This document shows, one piece after another, positions 46,617 to 56,878 of a DNA stretch of 64,000 bases. Numbering within the stretch: the first letter of the stretch is position 1; each line of letters opens with the position of its first letter. Under the pieces are notes generated by a model. It was not told the DNA's origin. It saw only the letters and a program-made list of their open reading frames with translations, and made no database searches. The position numbers and the translations under genes are program-made. Origin of the DNA: Delphinus delphis (taxonomy: Eukaryota > Chordata > Mammalia > Artiodactyla > Delphinidae); NCBI RefSeq assembly GCF_949987515.2, contig NC_082691.1, positions 60,767,740-60,831,739 of the forward strand. The letters are read 5' to 3'.

Positions 46617-47164
46617 ATTATTGAAAGTAAAAAGAGGATGAAATGAGAGGATGGACTTCTGAACCAAGTTGGAATGACAGTAATTGCCAGGAATAAAGAA
46701 TTACACAAGGAAAAGATTGATCTTTTATTACTCTCCCCAAGGCTGCTTGGAGGCACTGGAACATGGGGCCACACAGAGGATGGGGTGAGATTCGTGGACA
46801 GTCCCATCTACATCATGGTCCAACCATCTATGTCCTTGTTTTCTAGTTCCAAAAGCATTGCTCTTACTGTCTGGCACTAGCTGCATTAAACTTTGCCAAC
46901 AGATTAGGAGTACTCCTAAGACATAATGATTTCCTCACTTCTATTAATGCAGAGACCTGGGACCAGAAAACCAGGGTCCCAAGGGAGACCATCAAACAGA
47001 TGCTTTTAAGAGCAAGGAGAGCATTAGCTTGGATACTAACAGAATTAACACGGAAAAAATTTTTTTAAAGAAAAAAAACTATGATGTTTTGGTTTTAGTT
47101 AAGGAATCTTGTCTTTGTATGGAGGGAGCTGTTTGTGGTTGGGTCGGGGGAAGATGGGGGTATC
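46617..47164. other. Unclassified non-coding sequence upstream of CHN2 beta1
   Basis: Single-copy DNA leading to the hairpin at 47165. Nothing else recognised. Confidence 0.5.
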
Positions 47165-47211
47165 CAAAATAAGAGGCAGGATGGGAGCAAGACATCCTGC
47201 CTCTTATTTTG
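47165..47211. repeat. Perfect 19-bp inverted repeat with 9-nt loop
   Basis: The arm at 47165-47183 (CAAAATAAGAGGCAGGATG) is exactly complementary to 47193-47211, with GGAGCAAGA as the loop. It lies about 0.75 kb upstream of the CHN2 beta1 ATG in otherwise non-repetitive DNA. It could fold as a hairpin in DNA or RNA. It may be a template-switch mutation rather than a selected element. Confidence 0.9.
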
Positions 47212-47498
47212 AAACTCTGACTGCAGAAACCAGAACGAAATGCTATACCATTCTCTTATGCCTCATTCAGTGGTCAGACTGTTCTAATTTAATGCGTGCA
47301 TAAGAATAAAAATTAAGCTTTCCAGTGCTGGGGCAGATTTTTTTTTTTTTAAAAAAAGAGACGCAGGCTTTATCCCCTATAAGATTAAACATTAGGGTTT
47401 AAAGGTTTAATCTGCTGGAATTCAGCCCAGGATGGGGTTCAGAGCCCCAGAATAATTGGATACAGCCTCAGGCTTTGAACATCAGAGCTGGTTGGGGG

Positions 47499-47499
47499 T

Positions 47500-47533
<34 letters not shown>

Positions 47534-47550
47534 CGTGCGTGCATGTGTGT
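47499..47550. repeat. (GT)n/(GC)n alternating purine-pyrimidine tract
   Basis: About 50 bases alternate strictly between purine and pyrimidine: (TG)n, then a GCGCGCGCGC core, then TGCGTGCATGTGTGTG. Such tracts are polymorphic microsatellites and favour Z-DNA under negative supercoiling. It sits about 400 bp upstream of the CHN2 beta1 start codon. Confidence 0.92.
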
Positions 47551-47945
47551 GAAATATGCTAAGGAGTGTTTGAGGTCTCTCCTTGGCAATGAGCTGTGGC
47601 AGGAGGAATAAAGCTGCCTGCCCCTGCCTCCTGCATTGGTTCCTCTGTGGCTAACTGGATACAGCTTCTGGGGGGTGCCACGCTCATGAATGTGTGCTAT
47701 TGTTCCAGGCACACGTCGGCCTTAAGAAATAGCACAAAACAAAACAGGCCCGTCCTTATTCAGATGCAGAGCCCCCTCCATCACTCAAAGCGGCCCTTCC
47801 AGGTCACATGCCCGAGGCCTCTGCAGACAGGACACAGCTGCCTCTAATCTGCTGCCTAACATTAGCCGCGGTTCAAAAAACCTGACAGCTCTGAGCTTCC
47901 CGAGGCTCCGCAGAGGAAGCTAGAAAGATCTGGGGTCCGGGCACT
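47551..47945 (+). promoter_or_regulatory. CHN2: Presumed 5' UTR / proximal promoter of CHN2 beta1
   Basis: Single-copy sequence with no recognised transposon lies immediately upstream of the beta1 ATG. Because beta1 begins inside the gene, its promoter and 5' UTR must be nearby. I see no convincing TATA box and no dense CpG cluster, and cannot place the start site. The alternating purine-pyrimidine tract at 47499-47550 borders it. Promoter identity is inferred from position only. Confidence 0.45.
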
Positions 47946-48191
47946 ATGTTCTCCGAGGAACTGTGGCTGGAAAATGAGAAAAAGTGTGCTGTGGTTCGCA
48001 AGCCTAAGCAAGGCAGGAAACGCCAGGAGCTTCTGGCCGTGGCCTTGGGGGTGAAGGTGGGAGTCAAAGGCAGCTTTCTTTGGCCCCCTCTCAAACTCTT
48101 TGCCTGTCCACAGATCTCCTCCCTGGTCCGAAGGGCCGCCCTCTCACACAACGACAACCACTTCAACTATGAGAAGACACACAACTTTAAG
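47946..48191 (+). CDS. CHN2: CHN2 (beta-chimaerin) first coding exon of the beta1 isoform
   Basis: Beta-chimaerin is a diacylglycerol/phorbol-ester-responsive GTPase-activating protein for Rac that moves from cytosol to membrane through its C1 domain. The 82-codon exon starts [19 protein letters not shown] and ends [13 protein letters not shown] recognise this as the N-terminus of beta1-chimaerin, the short isoform without an SH2 domain. The final His-Asn-Phe-Lys is the start of the C1 zinc finger (first zinc-binding His at residue 79), so the rest of C1 and the RhoGAP domain must lie in downstream exons outside the window. The exon ends AAG|GTAAGG, a consensus donor, in phase 0. The start ATG has A at -3. 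Residues 11-30 are strongly basic. From memory, a few residues (Pro20, Ser43, Pro55, Ser67) differ from the human protein; this needs alignment. The open frame continues past the donor to 48284, but that part is intron. Confidence in the gene is high. Confidence 0.93.
48081..48113 (+). promoter_or_regulatory. CHN2: 3' splice acceptor of CHN2 beta2 embedded in beta1 coding sequence
   Basis: A pyrimidine-rich tract (CCCCCTCTC, then CTCTTTGCCTGTCCACAG) ends at CAG 48111-48113. Read in the beta1 frame it encodes [11 protein letters not shown]. It therefore has two jobs: protein code when transcription starts at the beta1 promoter, and acceptor when the beta2 pre-mRNA is spliced. Acceptor function is inferred from the isoform sequences and the good consensus. 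Confidence 0.8.
48114..48191 (+). CDS. CHN2: CHN2 internal exon shared by beta1 and beta2 isoforms
   Basis: This 78-bp (26-codon) segment, [10 protein letters not shown]...THNFK, is the part common to both beta-chimaerin isoforms. In the SH2-containing beta2 protein, as I recall it, the sequence reads ...VEK followed by [10 protein letters not shown], so a splice joins upstream beta2 exons exactly at 48114. The DNA agrees: a pyrimidine-rich run ending in CAG precedes 48114, and the phase is 0 at both ends. In beta1 transcripts the same bases are reached by continuous translation from 47946. The paralogue CHN1 (alpha1/alpha2) has the same arrangement. Confidence 0.85.
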
Positions 48192-48197
48192 GTAAGG
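48189..48197 (+). promoter_or_regulatory. CHN2: 5' splice donor of the CHN2 exon
   Basis: AAG|GTAAGG matches the mammalian donor consensus, and the break falls between codons after Lys82. The next residues of the known protein (VHTFRGPHWCEYC) are absent from the following DNA, which confirms that splicing is needed here. Confidence 0.88.
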
Positions 48198-50805
48198 GAG
48201 CCTCTGCTTTCTTTCTTCTGTTATAAAAGGGCAGGTAGAGAGCTCCAGTTTATGCTTTCCACCTGGTCTTTGATGGTAAAGTAACGAGACGGCAAACTCC
48301 TCTGCTTTCCACATTTAGTTACTTGCTTTGAATCAAATCAAACGGGAGATTTCAGAAAGCAGTTTTGCTCAATGCTGATGCTTAGAAACACCTATATGTA
48401 TGTTAACTTAGCTCCGGAGAACTGGGCCCATTTCCTCCTCACATTCCCATGTCCAATGAAAGAAAAACAGAGCATGCCCAGTCTTTGGCATTTAGAGCTC
48501 ATCTGGTGAATATCAAGCAGTACTTTTCCGCTGGGAGTAGCAGTAAAGAATATTGTTATCTCTGAGCAAGCGAAAACAGTTGCCCGTTTCACATTGTGTG
48601 TTTTGTCTTTTGTTTTCGGGGATGCTAGCTCTTTTGGTTTATGTGTAGACAGCTGTGAAAGCAAATGACGACAGGAGATACCATCCAGTAGCTTTTGTCT
48701 GTGCTCTGGGTGCAGGGGGCACCCTGGCAGCCTTACCAATCTCCTTCTGGTCACAGCCTTGGTCCTGCTCGCCAGCCCAAACAAAAAGATACGGAGAGCT
48801 GGTGGCGGTTTAAGTGGATTTTCCCATGTGAATTTATAAACTGGAAATACTGCTATCTTCATTTCAGACTAGCAGTTGTAGAAACGGCCTGCCGTCAGAA
48901 AATTACGCCTCTTTCCTTTGCCCTGATGTGTTTTCCAAGAAGCTCTGGGAGGAGATTCTGATGCCAAATTGCCTGGCTTGAGATGCCATTGAGTGCAGGA
49001 GAGACAGGACAGCGCTGGAGGTTTTACCCCAGCAAATGGGCTGACAGTCTGGAAGTTGGAGAGAGCGGAGATGAGGGATCCGGGAAGAAAAGAAGAGACA
49101 GGGGCAGCTAAATGTAAACTGTATTCTCTTTTCAAAACTCGTTTCCCTTAGGGCCGGTAGCCCGAGTAACAACTGGAACTAGATAACCCTTTGTCAGAAG
49201 TGACCGGGGAGACCTAGTTTTTTCTGTTGCTTTCCTATCCTTCCTACAGACAGATGTGTGTCTATTAAATATACATCTGTGTTAGTTTGGTCTGTTTGCC
49301 CTGCTTCTGTTTTTAGAAAGCAAGCAGCTCAGGCATTCGCATGCTATAATTGACCTGAGGCGTGGAATTTATTCGGCTCTCCATACTTAGCATGAGGGTG
49401 AAGAACTGCATTAGATAGGTCTTCATCCATGCCAAGGCTTTCGCTATGTCTCTCATCACTGAATAGTGACAGGTCTAATTTGGGGCATCACTGAGTAGAG
49501 ACGGGTCTAATTTATGTTTTTTTCTCTTTCCTCTCTTTACCCTAATTTTTTTTTTTTTTTTTTTTGTATTGTTCTGACTTCTGGCAGAAATCCCTGACTT
49601 TTTGCGTCCTATAGATGCGCTACCATGAATGGTAGGAGGGATCTTGGCCTTGCAAATTTTTTTTCCTTCCTCTTGAAAATTCTGATTCTTTTGGCTTTGA
49701 GGTACAACTGGAATTGTGCCCTACGCAGTTATGTGTTTACACGGGCTAGCTTCTCTCTGTAGATACTCTGTCTGAGTTGGTGTGAAAAATACCCAAGTGT
49801 ATTTAGTTGACTGATAGTTTCAAAACTAATTTCAGTCCTTTTAAATCTTAGATCTCTGCATGGGACATAAACACATTTAAAACAAAACGTTAGTTGAATC
49901 TTATTTTCTTAAATAGTTCTGTTGCTAACATGAACTATATTAATTATTTATCACTAAAAAACACCAACAGCTTTTTAAATGTTTGCTTTAAAAGTCAGTA
50001 TCTATTAACTATATCTATTAACAATATCTCTTCTAACTTACTGCTATTAAAAGAAGAAAAGGCAGAGAACAGACAGGTCGTTAGAGGGGAATAGACAAGC
50101 CAGACAGGAGCGTTTCTCTTCCGTGTTTTAAATAGACATCTTTGAGACATAACAGACCCTTGAGTCGCTGTGTCAGTTGACTGTGGCTTTCAATGGTACT
50201 GCTCGTGCCACTGTCCTTAAGAATGAGTGGCTGAGGCAGGAGGAGGGATGGCTCTTTCTGTCACTCCTTTCCCCATCCCCGCCTCATTCAGCCCTCTCCT
50301 CACCCCCCAACCAACTTTAAGTGGGAACTCTGCATGGTCTGTAGAAGAACATTCTAAAAGCAGGTCCCTGCTATAAATAGAGCAGTGGGGTTTTAGTAAC
50401 ATGCCACTGACCTAACAGAAGAAAGAAAGGTCTTATCAAAGGCCCCTGACATCTGCTTGGAATCTGTTTTATATCTTAAATTTGCAGTAAGTTTTTATTT
50501 ATATTAACTTCTAGTAGGCTTTGTTCTGAAACTTTCTTGATTTGTAATTTGGGTTATTATTGGAGGGTATTATGTGTCTGGCATAGAGAAAGTGTTTAAA
50601 AAGAACAAATAATCACATTTTCATGCTTATCAACAGATGAGCCTTGCAAGGCTCTGTCTGCACTCTCGCCTAGAGGCCTCCTACCAGAGAGTCAATCTGC
50701 CAGCAGATCTTGATGCCTCACTTCAGAAAAGGATTTTCTGCCCCAGTCAGGACTATTCCCCGGGTAAAAAGCCCTCTCCTCACTCTCCCCAGGAGCTTCA
50801 TCACA
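48198..50805 (+). other. CHN2: CHN2 intron following the beta1/shared exon
   Basis: No exon-like sequence encoding the remaining C1 domain (RGPHWCEYC) was found. It has a poly(T) run at 49542-49565 and a 32-bp-period duplication at 49455-49513. Unusually few recognisable transposons in the first 2.6 kb. Confidence 0.6.
49455..49513. repeat. Two-copy tandem duplication, 32-bp period
   Basis: ATCACTGAATAGTGACAGGT then CTAATTT at 49455 recurs at 49487 as ATCACTGAGTAGAGACGGGT then CTAATTT. Diverged local duplication. Confidence 0.85.
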
Positions 50806-50815
50806 AGCAATGAAT

Positions 50816-50991
50816 AGATAACCTATAATGAAAAGGATCTGAAAAAGAATACATACATATATATACACACACATATATATATAAAATATAACCGAATCAC
50901 TTTGCTGTACACCTGAAACTAACACATCTTTGTGAATCAACTATACTTCAAATTAAAAAAAAAAAATCCAATACTTACAATTTTAAAAAAG
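50816..50991 (+). mobile_element. 5'-truncated L1 3' end with TSD
   Basis: 'gctgtacacctgaaactaacac' ... 'ctatacttcaaattaaaaaaa', tail to 50991. TSD AGCAATGAAT at 50806-50815 and 50992-51001. Confidence 0.86.
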
Positions 50992-51001
50992 AGCAATGAA
51001 T

Positions 51002-51588
51002 GGAAACTCCTGACACAGTACAGGTTGGAACCCCTCCCGCTGTGCTCTTTGAGAAGGCTTCCTGTCACTGCTCCTGAGGGCATATCTACTGCCCTTGCTT
51101 TCCAAACAAAGCGTGTCTAGGAAAAGCTGAAATTCAGCTCTGGAAACAAAAGGTTTCGGAAGCAAATTAAAGTTGCGCCTCATTTCATGCAGTAATTATA
51201 TACTTTTCAACACCGTATACAAATGCGATTGTTGCTGATTTAAATCCTAAATTCTCAGGATTACTTGTACATACTAGGAACTAAGAGTAGTTGTTGAAGG
51301 AATGATGACATTAGCAGACTCCTCTCTAGAATGAAAACTGTTTGATATATAGAAAAGCCGTTTTGTTATTGAACGTGTTTTATGTCCGCATCTCTGTTTA
51401 TCCATGGGACTGAAAGAGGCACTCTCCCATAGGTAGACTAGCTCTCTTTTTAGAGGATCTGCCCTAAGAACACCTTATGGCTGAGCTCTGAAACCCTCGA
51501 GAACTCTGCAGCCCCATGAGTCTGGATAACTGTCCTTCCTTCCCCACTTAGCACAGTGATGAGGTAGCTGTGGCCAGCTTGGTACTCC
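51002..51588. other. Unclassified intronic sequence
   Basis: Nothing recognised. Confidence 0.5.
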
Positions 51589-51589
51589 T

Positions 51590-51740
51590 GGCCACAAAGT
51601 GCTCTTTGGCAAGGACCTTAATTCTCTGAGCATCAGTTTCCTCATCTGTAAAATGGGAGTGCTGTAAGGTTTAAAGAATACATGTAAATCACTCAAGGTC
51701 ACTGGCACCCAGTAAGGTTGGCTACTATTATTACTTTATT
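51590..51740 (+). mobile_element. MIR SINE
   Basis: 'ctctgagcatcagtttcctcatctgtaaaatgggagtgctgtaagg' and 'ggcacccagtaaggttggctactattatta'. Confidence 0.75.
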
Positions 51741-54700
51741 GTTCATCTTTTCGTGTCTCTCATTTTTCTTGAGTTTTGATGTTTAGCTTTCTCTGTCTCT
51801 GTATTTCTTATTTTCTACCTTCACTTCTTCCTGTCCTTTTTTTCTATCATCTCTTTCTTCTTCTCAGCACGATGTAATTAAAAAATGAAAGAACATTCCA
51901 GGCAGTGCAAAGGACATGAGTCAGAACTTGGAATTAGAAATGAGCCAAGGGTGAACAGGGTACAGGGAAGATACCATCCAGGAGAGAGAGTTGCTCACTG
52001 CACATCTGGAGAGTCAGCTGGGGCGGGGCGGGTGGCCACAGCCTGCTGACCCATTGGCACTCTGTGTGCTTAGCCCACTCACGCTCTCAGCCTTCCCAAT
52101 CTGCATGTGTGTGTACATCACTCACTCCTTTTCCTGAATTCTCTCCCTCCACCCAGGTACTTCAGGGGCGCTCTTCTCTCCCTATATGCAATATGCACGG
52201 AGAGCAAAGGTCCAGAAAGTTCTAAACGTTAAAGAGCAGACCACCCGATCCCGACCTCACCTCACCCATCCCACCAATCCCTCCCCCAGCCCTCCCCCAG
52301 GCCTCCCCTGTCCATCTTCCCTTCAATCCTCTTCTATCCCCATCCATCCCTTTCCCAACCCTCTGCCAGCTTTACTTTCATCCATAGCATTGATCACCAG
52401 CTGACATTGTACACATGTATTTATGTGTTTGCCTTCCCCTATCAGAAAGAAAGACCCTGCTGGGTGGGGGAAAAGGGGTGGAGATAGAGACTTTTGTCTG
52501 TTGTACTTCCTGCAGAAATCCCAGTGTCTCAATCAGGGCCTGGCCCAGAGCCGACTGTCAGTGAATATGTTGACAGGATGTGTAGCAGGTATCTCCTGAC
52601 CCTGCCTACCTAAGCTTGCACTTTCCCTCCTCACTCCCCGTCCCACAGTTTGCCCTCATTCGGGGCTTATTGTGCTCCAGTCCTTCCAGGTGGTGGGTAG
52701 CAGTCCTTGCCAGGGTCACCAACAGTGCTACCCGGTATCTTATATGCAGGCAAGCGGGGGAGACACGTGCCCAGTTTACTCCTATTGTCCCAGCTTCCTG
52801 TGTGGTGACTCTCAAAAGTGGCCTTGACTGGGCTTAAGTTAAATGGTTGCCAACTTGCCCTTTTACGTCCCCCCCCTCCATAGACGAGGCTGCACCAGCA
52901 GAATCCTTTTCCTGCGGTACACTGTGTGTACGTGTTTGCTCCTGCAGCACCTCCCACCCCTAAGATTCTGGGGGCCAGGACAAGAAGTCCAGGAGGCTGA
53001 GGCTGTGTGGCAGGGTGTGGCAGCACCACGACCTCCCAGTTTGGGTTTTGTGGCTCCTTGACGGTTTCTATGCCTATCATCAGCTTCTGCATTCTTATCA
53101 ATCTGGTGGTCATTTGCCTTGCAACAAGCCATGTTTGCTTCCCACGTGCAAACCCCTTGCTTTTCCTCATCTTTGTTGGCCTCATAAAATGTGCCAGCAC
53201 TTCACCCCCGATATCTTGCCCGCCCTGCATTCTCACGGGCATGCAGGGGTCCCTGCCTGTCCTGGTCCCGCTTCCGTGTGCCTGGGGAAAAGGGTGGTTG
53301 GATTTCGCACCTGCATTTTGGCACAGGCAGAAATCACTTCAGAAGTGGTTGTGAGTTTTATTTTGTTTCTTTTGTTTAATAATCAGAAGAGGCTGTTTTG
53401 GCAGAAGCAAGTCCGGAAGGAACAATTCAGGGAAAGGCTAACTTCATCACCTTGAATATAAAATGAGGGACTCAGAGTGAGACTGGAATAAATGGGCTTG
53501 GAAATACTGGGCTTTATGAAGAAAATAAGGCTTCTGCTCTCAAAGTGCTATGAAGATGAGTCATTTTTATCTACTGTAGCTTGGCTCCCCGTTATAGTTA
53601 TTAGAAACCCCTTATTTTCAAATAATAGAACCCTTGGAAACCATCTTAAGTGAAATAATAGGCAGGCCTCATAGAGCCCCCAAGGGACTGCTCAGAACTC
53701 AGGCAGGGAGGAAGCAGGAGCTGGGGGTACACCTGGACCCACTGTCTCCTTCTCTACTCCCTCCCTCCCTCTCTTCCATTCTCTCCCTCCCTTCCCATCA
53801 TTTCATTGCTTTCTACTCTCATTGTTCTCTCCCTGCACAAAAATATCTTAGTCCATATTGTCTGCAGGATATGGCTGATGGTAACTCCCTGGTTTACATA
53901 TTACGAAGACCAGCCACAAAATCCCAATTCTAAATTTCCAGAGAGAGAATCGGAATAGCCTGACTCAGACCAGGTGTCTACTATGCTCAGATAAGTCTGG
54001 CCATGGAGGTCACCCCCTCCCCGTAAATACACGGATGGGGCTATAGGATGTCTGGAGGATGGATGGTTCCCAGGTTATGTGTGAATTGTAACTCCCAGCT
54101 AGATAGCCTGGAGATGTCAGCTGTAATCCTTTCCTCCTTGTTTTGAAGAATTCCACTTAAAGTTTCACATCAAAGTCCAAATCTTTCCACTGGGTTCTGC
54201 TTGAAGGAGGTCACGAAGCTACTCTGAGCCTCGATGTTATTATTAATATCAGTATCGGAGAGCCTGGGCATTCTGCAGCACAAGTTAGTCTTGTCATCTG
54301 TTTGGGTATAAGGAAGAGTCTCTCTCTATTCTTTTAGTTCCATCTTTTACAAAGTGTACCCATTGCTGTTGTGCCATTTTGGAGCTAGGACTAGCCCTCA
54401 GCAAACCTGGGAAGTAAATGAGGTTTGTGTCTGGCAAACTCTCCACCCTCTTCCCCTGGATTGGTTCTCCTGCCCCCCTTCCATTGCTCCTATCTGCCGA
54501 GTTACTCCATGGAACCTCCCTGCTGAGACCTGCCAGCCCTAGTTTCTAGATCTTAGCTTCTCCTTCTCCATGTCATCTGGAGGCTTTGCATTCTACAAAT
54601 TGGCTACACATGAGGGTCAATTTGAACTATCACCTGTTTCCTGACAAAGCAACCTGGTAGGTTGCACGAAAACCCTTTCTTCTTTGATTCACCAAGATTT

Positions 54701-55446
54701 ACTATTACTCCACAGATAGTATGTGCTCATTTTAAAAAGGGCTTGTTCATGAAAATGACAGCTAAATTAATCTAGTAGTCGTGTTTTAAATGAGTCCTCT
54801 TGAGACAAGCGGCACAATGCCTTTCTGCAATGGAATTTCATTCATGGCAGGGATTTTGGCCAAGTGAGGAAACAAGTTTTGGACGAGGCTCTCACATAGG
54901 TGAGTACCTTCTCTGCCTGCCAGGGTCTGACCTAAAGCTTATCTTATACCTCCTTGGCATGTTTTTATGTAAATACTGGGACACTGTCATTGTAAATCCT
55001 TTACAAACCAGCAGAGCCTGGTAGAAAGAAAATAGGCTTTGACAGCTAACCCAACAGAGACTCCTTGCTTAGGCCACACACCAGGCAAGTGGCTTGGCCA
55101 AGGTGTTCCACAAATGTAAATCATTTACTAACAAGTCTGGCCCATATAAAATGCTCAGTTGTTACTAATTTTATGTTGAGTTTTTTTTATGCCAAAGAAC
55201 ATTTCATTCCAAGGGACTATTCTAAATGACTAAATGGCTGATTCTGGCTTTTTAAGTCTAGAGAAATACTCCTTTTGTGTTTTGTGGAGAGAAAAAAAAA
55301 CACCAGTGATCACTGTACGTATTAGTTGGGTATAAGTTCTTAGAAGAGCTAACTATTTAGACATTCTTTTTTTTATTCAGCAAATACAGACTGAGGGCCA
55401 ATTATGTGCCAGGCACTGCCAGGTACAAGAAAGATGGTGGTGACGT
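51741..55446. other. CHN2: Unclassified intronic sequence
   Basis: About 3.7 kb with no clear repeat. The longest frame (52667-53242, minus, 191 codons) is overlapped by several equally long frames on the + strand and has no recognised domain, so no gene is called. Pyrimidine-rich patches occur at 52255-52375 and 53740-53800. Confidence 0.45.
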
Positions 55447-55462
55447 AAGAATGTGAGCTCTT

Positions 55463-55678
55463 GGGCTTCCCTGGTGGCGCAGTGGTTGAGAGTCCGCCTG
55501 CCGATGCAGGGGACGTGGGTTTGTGCCCCGGTCCGGGAAGATCCCACATGCCGCGGAGCGGCTGGGCCCGTGAGCCATGGCCGCTGAGCCTGCGCGTCCG
55601 GAGCCTGTGCTCCGCAACGGGAGGGGCCGCGGTGGTGAGAGGCCCACTTACCACAAAAAAAAAAAAAAAAAAAAAAAA
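55463..55678 (+). mobile_element. Short-form CHR SINE with 16-bp TSD
   Basis: GGGCTTCCCTGGTGGCGCAG ... GAGAGGCCCACTTACCAC plus poly(A). TSD AAGAATGTGAGCTCTT at 55447-55462 and 55679-55694 is perfect. Confidence 0.97.
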
Positions 55679-55699
55679 AAGAATGTGAGCTCTTCCCCT

Positions 55700-55895
55700 G
55701 CTAGGTGGTTCTCAACCAGAGCGGTTTTGCTCCCCAGGGGACATTTGGCAATGGAGACATTTCTCATTCTCATGACTGGCATCTAGCAGAGGCCAGGGAT
55801 GCGGCGAAACATCCTACAAGGCCCAGGACAGTCCCCACCACAAAGAGTTATCGGCCCCAATGTCAATAGTACCAAGGTTGAGAAAACTTGCAGTT
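55700..55895 (+). mobile_element. hAT-type MITE (copy 2)
   Basis: Begins GTGGTTCTCAACCAGAGCGG and ends CCAAGGTTGAGAAAACTT, so the termini are inverted (GGTTCTCAAC / GTTGAGAA). Same internal order as the copies at 44.3 and 56.7 kb. Confidence 0.8.
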
Positions 55896-56680
55896 GACAG
55901 TGGGGGCCCTGGCGGTCTTTGAGCGGGGAAGTGTCAAAGGATGTTGGTGCTGATGCCCTCATCAACCTGAGAGGAAGTCAGCCAGCATAAGGATATCTCA
56001 TCATATGCAATGGGGAGAATCCCAAAACGCTTTGTGGCAGTCAGTGTTTTAGAAATGAAATCCTGTTTTAAATGTACTAGAACAGCTGCTGAATAGACGC
56101 ATCTGGTGGAGGGGTGGGGGAGGGGTCAGTGGTGCCACGGTGGAGAAACCCGGCTGTCCCACGGCGTCTGCTCAGCAGCCCTCACAGGAAAACCCAGAGT
56201 CTTCAGTCACAGGCCCAGTGATTCCCCTTGGCTATTTCCCTACATCTGAAAAGGTTCACTTCAAGGCCAGTATTTCATCTGATCTTGCAAGAGGGAAAAG
56301 TCCAAAGTTTAACCTAATTTCTCACACAAGTTCAATGTCACATGATGATGGGAAATGCAGTCGATTATAGGAAAAACCCTTGGCTGAGATCAGGAGGCCA
56401 AGTGCTGCTGACCATCTGGGTGACCGTGGACAAGCCACCTGTCCTCCAGCCGCCCAGGTAACTGGGCAAAAGCTAGACTAGATGAGCCCCAAACCCAGAG
56501 ACTTGTAGCTGAAAATGACTTTAGCCATCTCCAGTCCCTTCTTCTCTGCATAGAAAGCAGCTAAGAAAAAATTGCCTTTGATCCAGAGTCCTTTTCATAT
56601 CAAAGTAAAAGAATAAAGTTCTCATTTTATTAGGAGTAATAAAAATGACAAACTGAGGTGATGTGGTTTTAGTCTATACC
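55896..56680. other. Unclassified intronic sequence
   Basis: A faint MIR-like stretch lies at 56385-56480. Otherwise nothing. Confidence 0.45.
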
Positions 56681-56684
56681 CGTG

Positions 56685-56878
56685 ACTCTCTATCAAGGTT
56701 ACTTTGTCCCCAAGAGCATATTGGGCAATATCTGGAGACATTTGTGGTTGTTCCAGTTGAGGGGTTGCTACTGGCATCTAGTGGGTAAAGGCCAGGGCTG
56801 ATGCTAACTGTCCTACAATGCGCAAGGACTTATCCAGCCCAAAATGTCAATAGTGCCAAGGTTGAGAAACGCTGATGT
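56685..56878 (+). mobile_element. hAT-type MITE (copy 3)
   Basis: 'ttgggcaatatctggagacatttgtggttgttcc', 'ctactggcatctagtgggtaaaggccagggctgatgct', 'caaaatgtcaatagtgccaaggttgagaaacgctga'. Confidence 0.8.

Noticed and set aside
48192..48284. Extension of the CHN2 exon frame by 31 codons to the next stop
   Set aside because: It follows a consensus donor at the exact point where known beta-chimaerin continues with different residues, so it is intron.
52667..53242. 191-codon frame on the minus strand
   Set aside because: No recognised domain, overlapped by comparable frames on the + strand, no splice or promoter context. Length is consistent with chance in locally GC-richer DNA.
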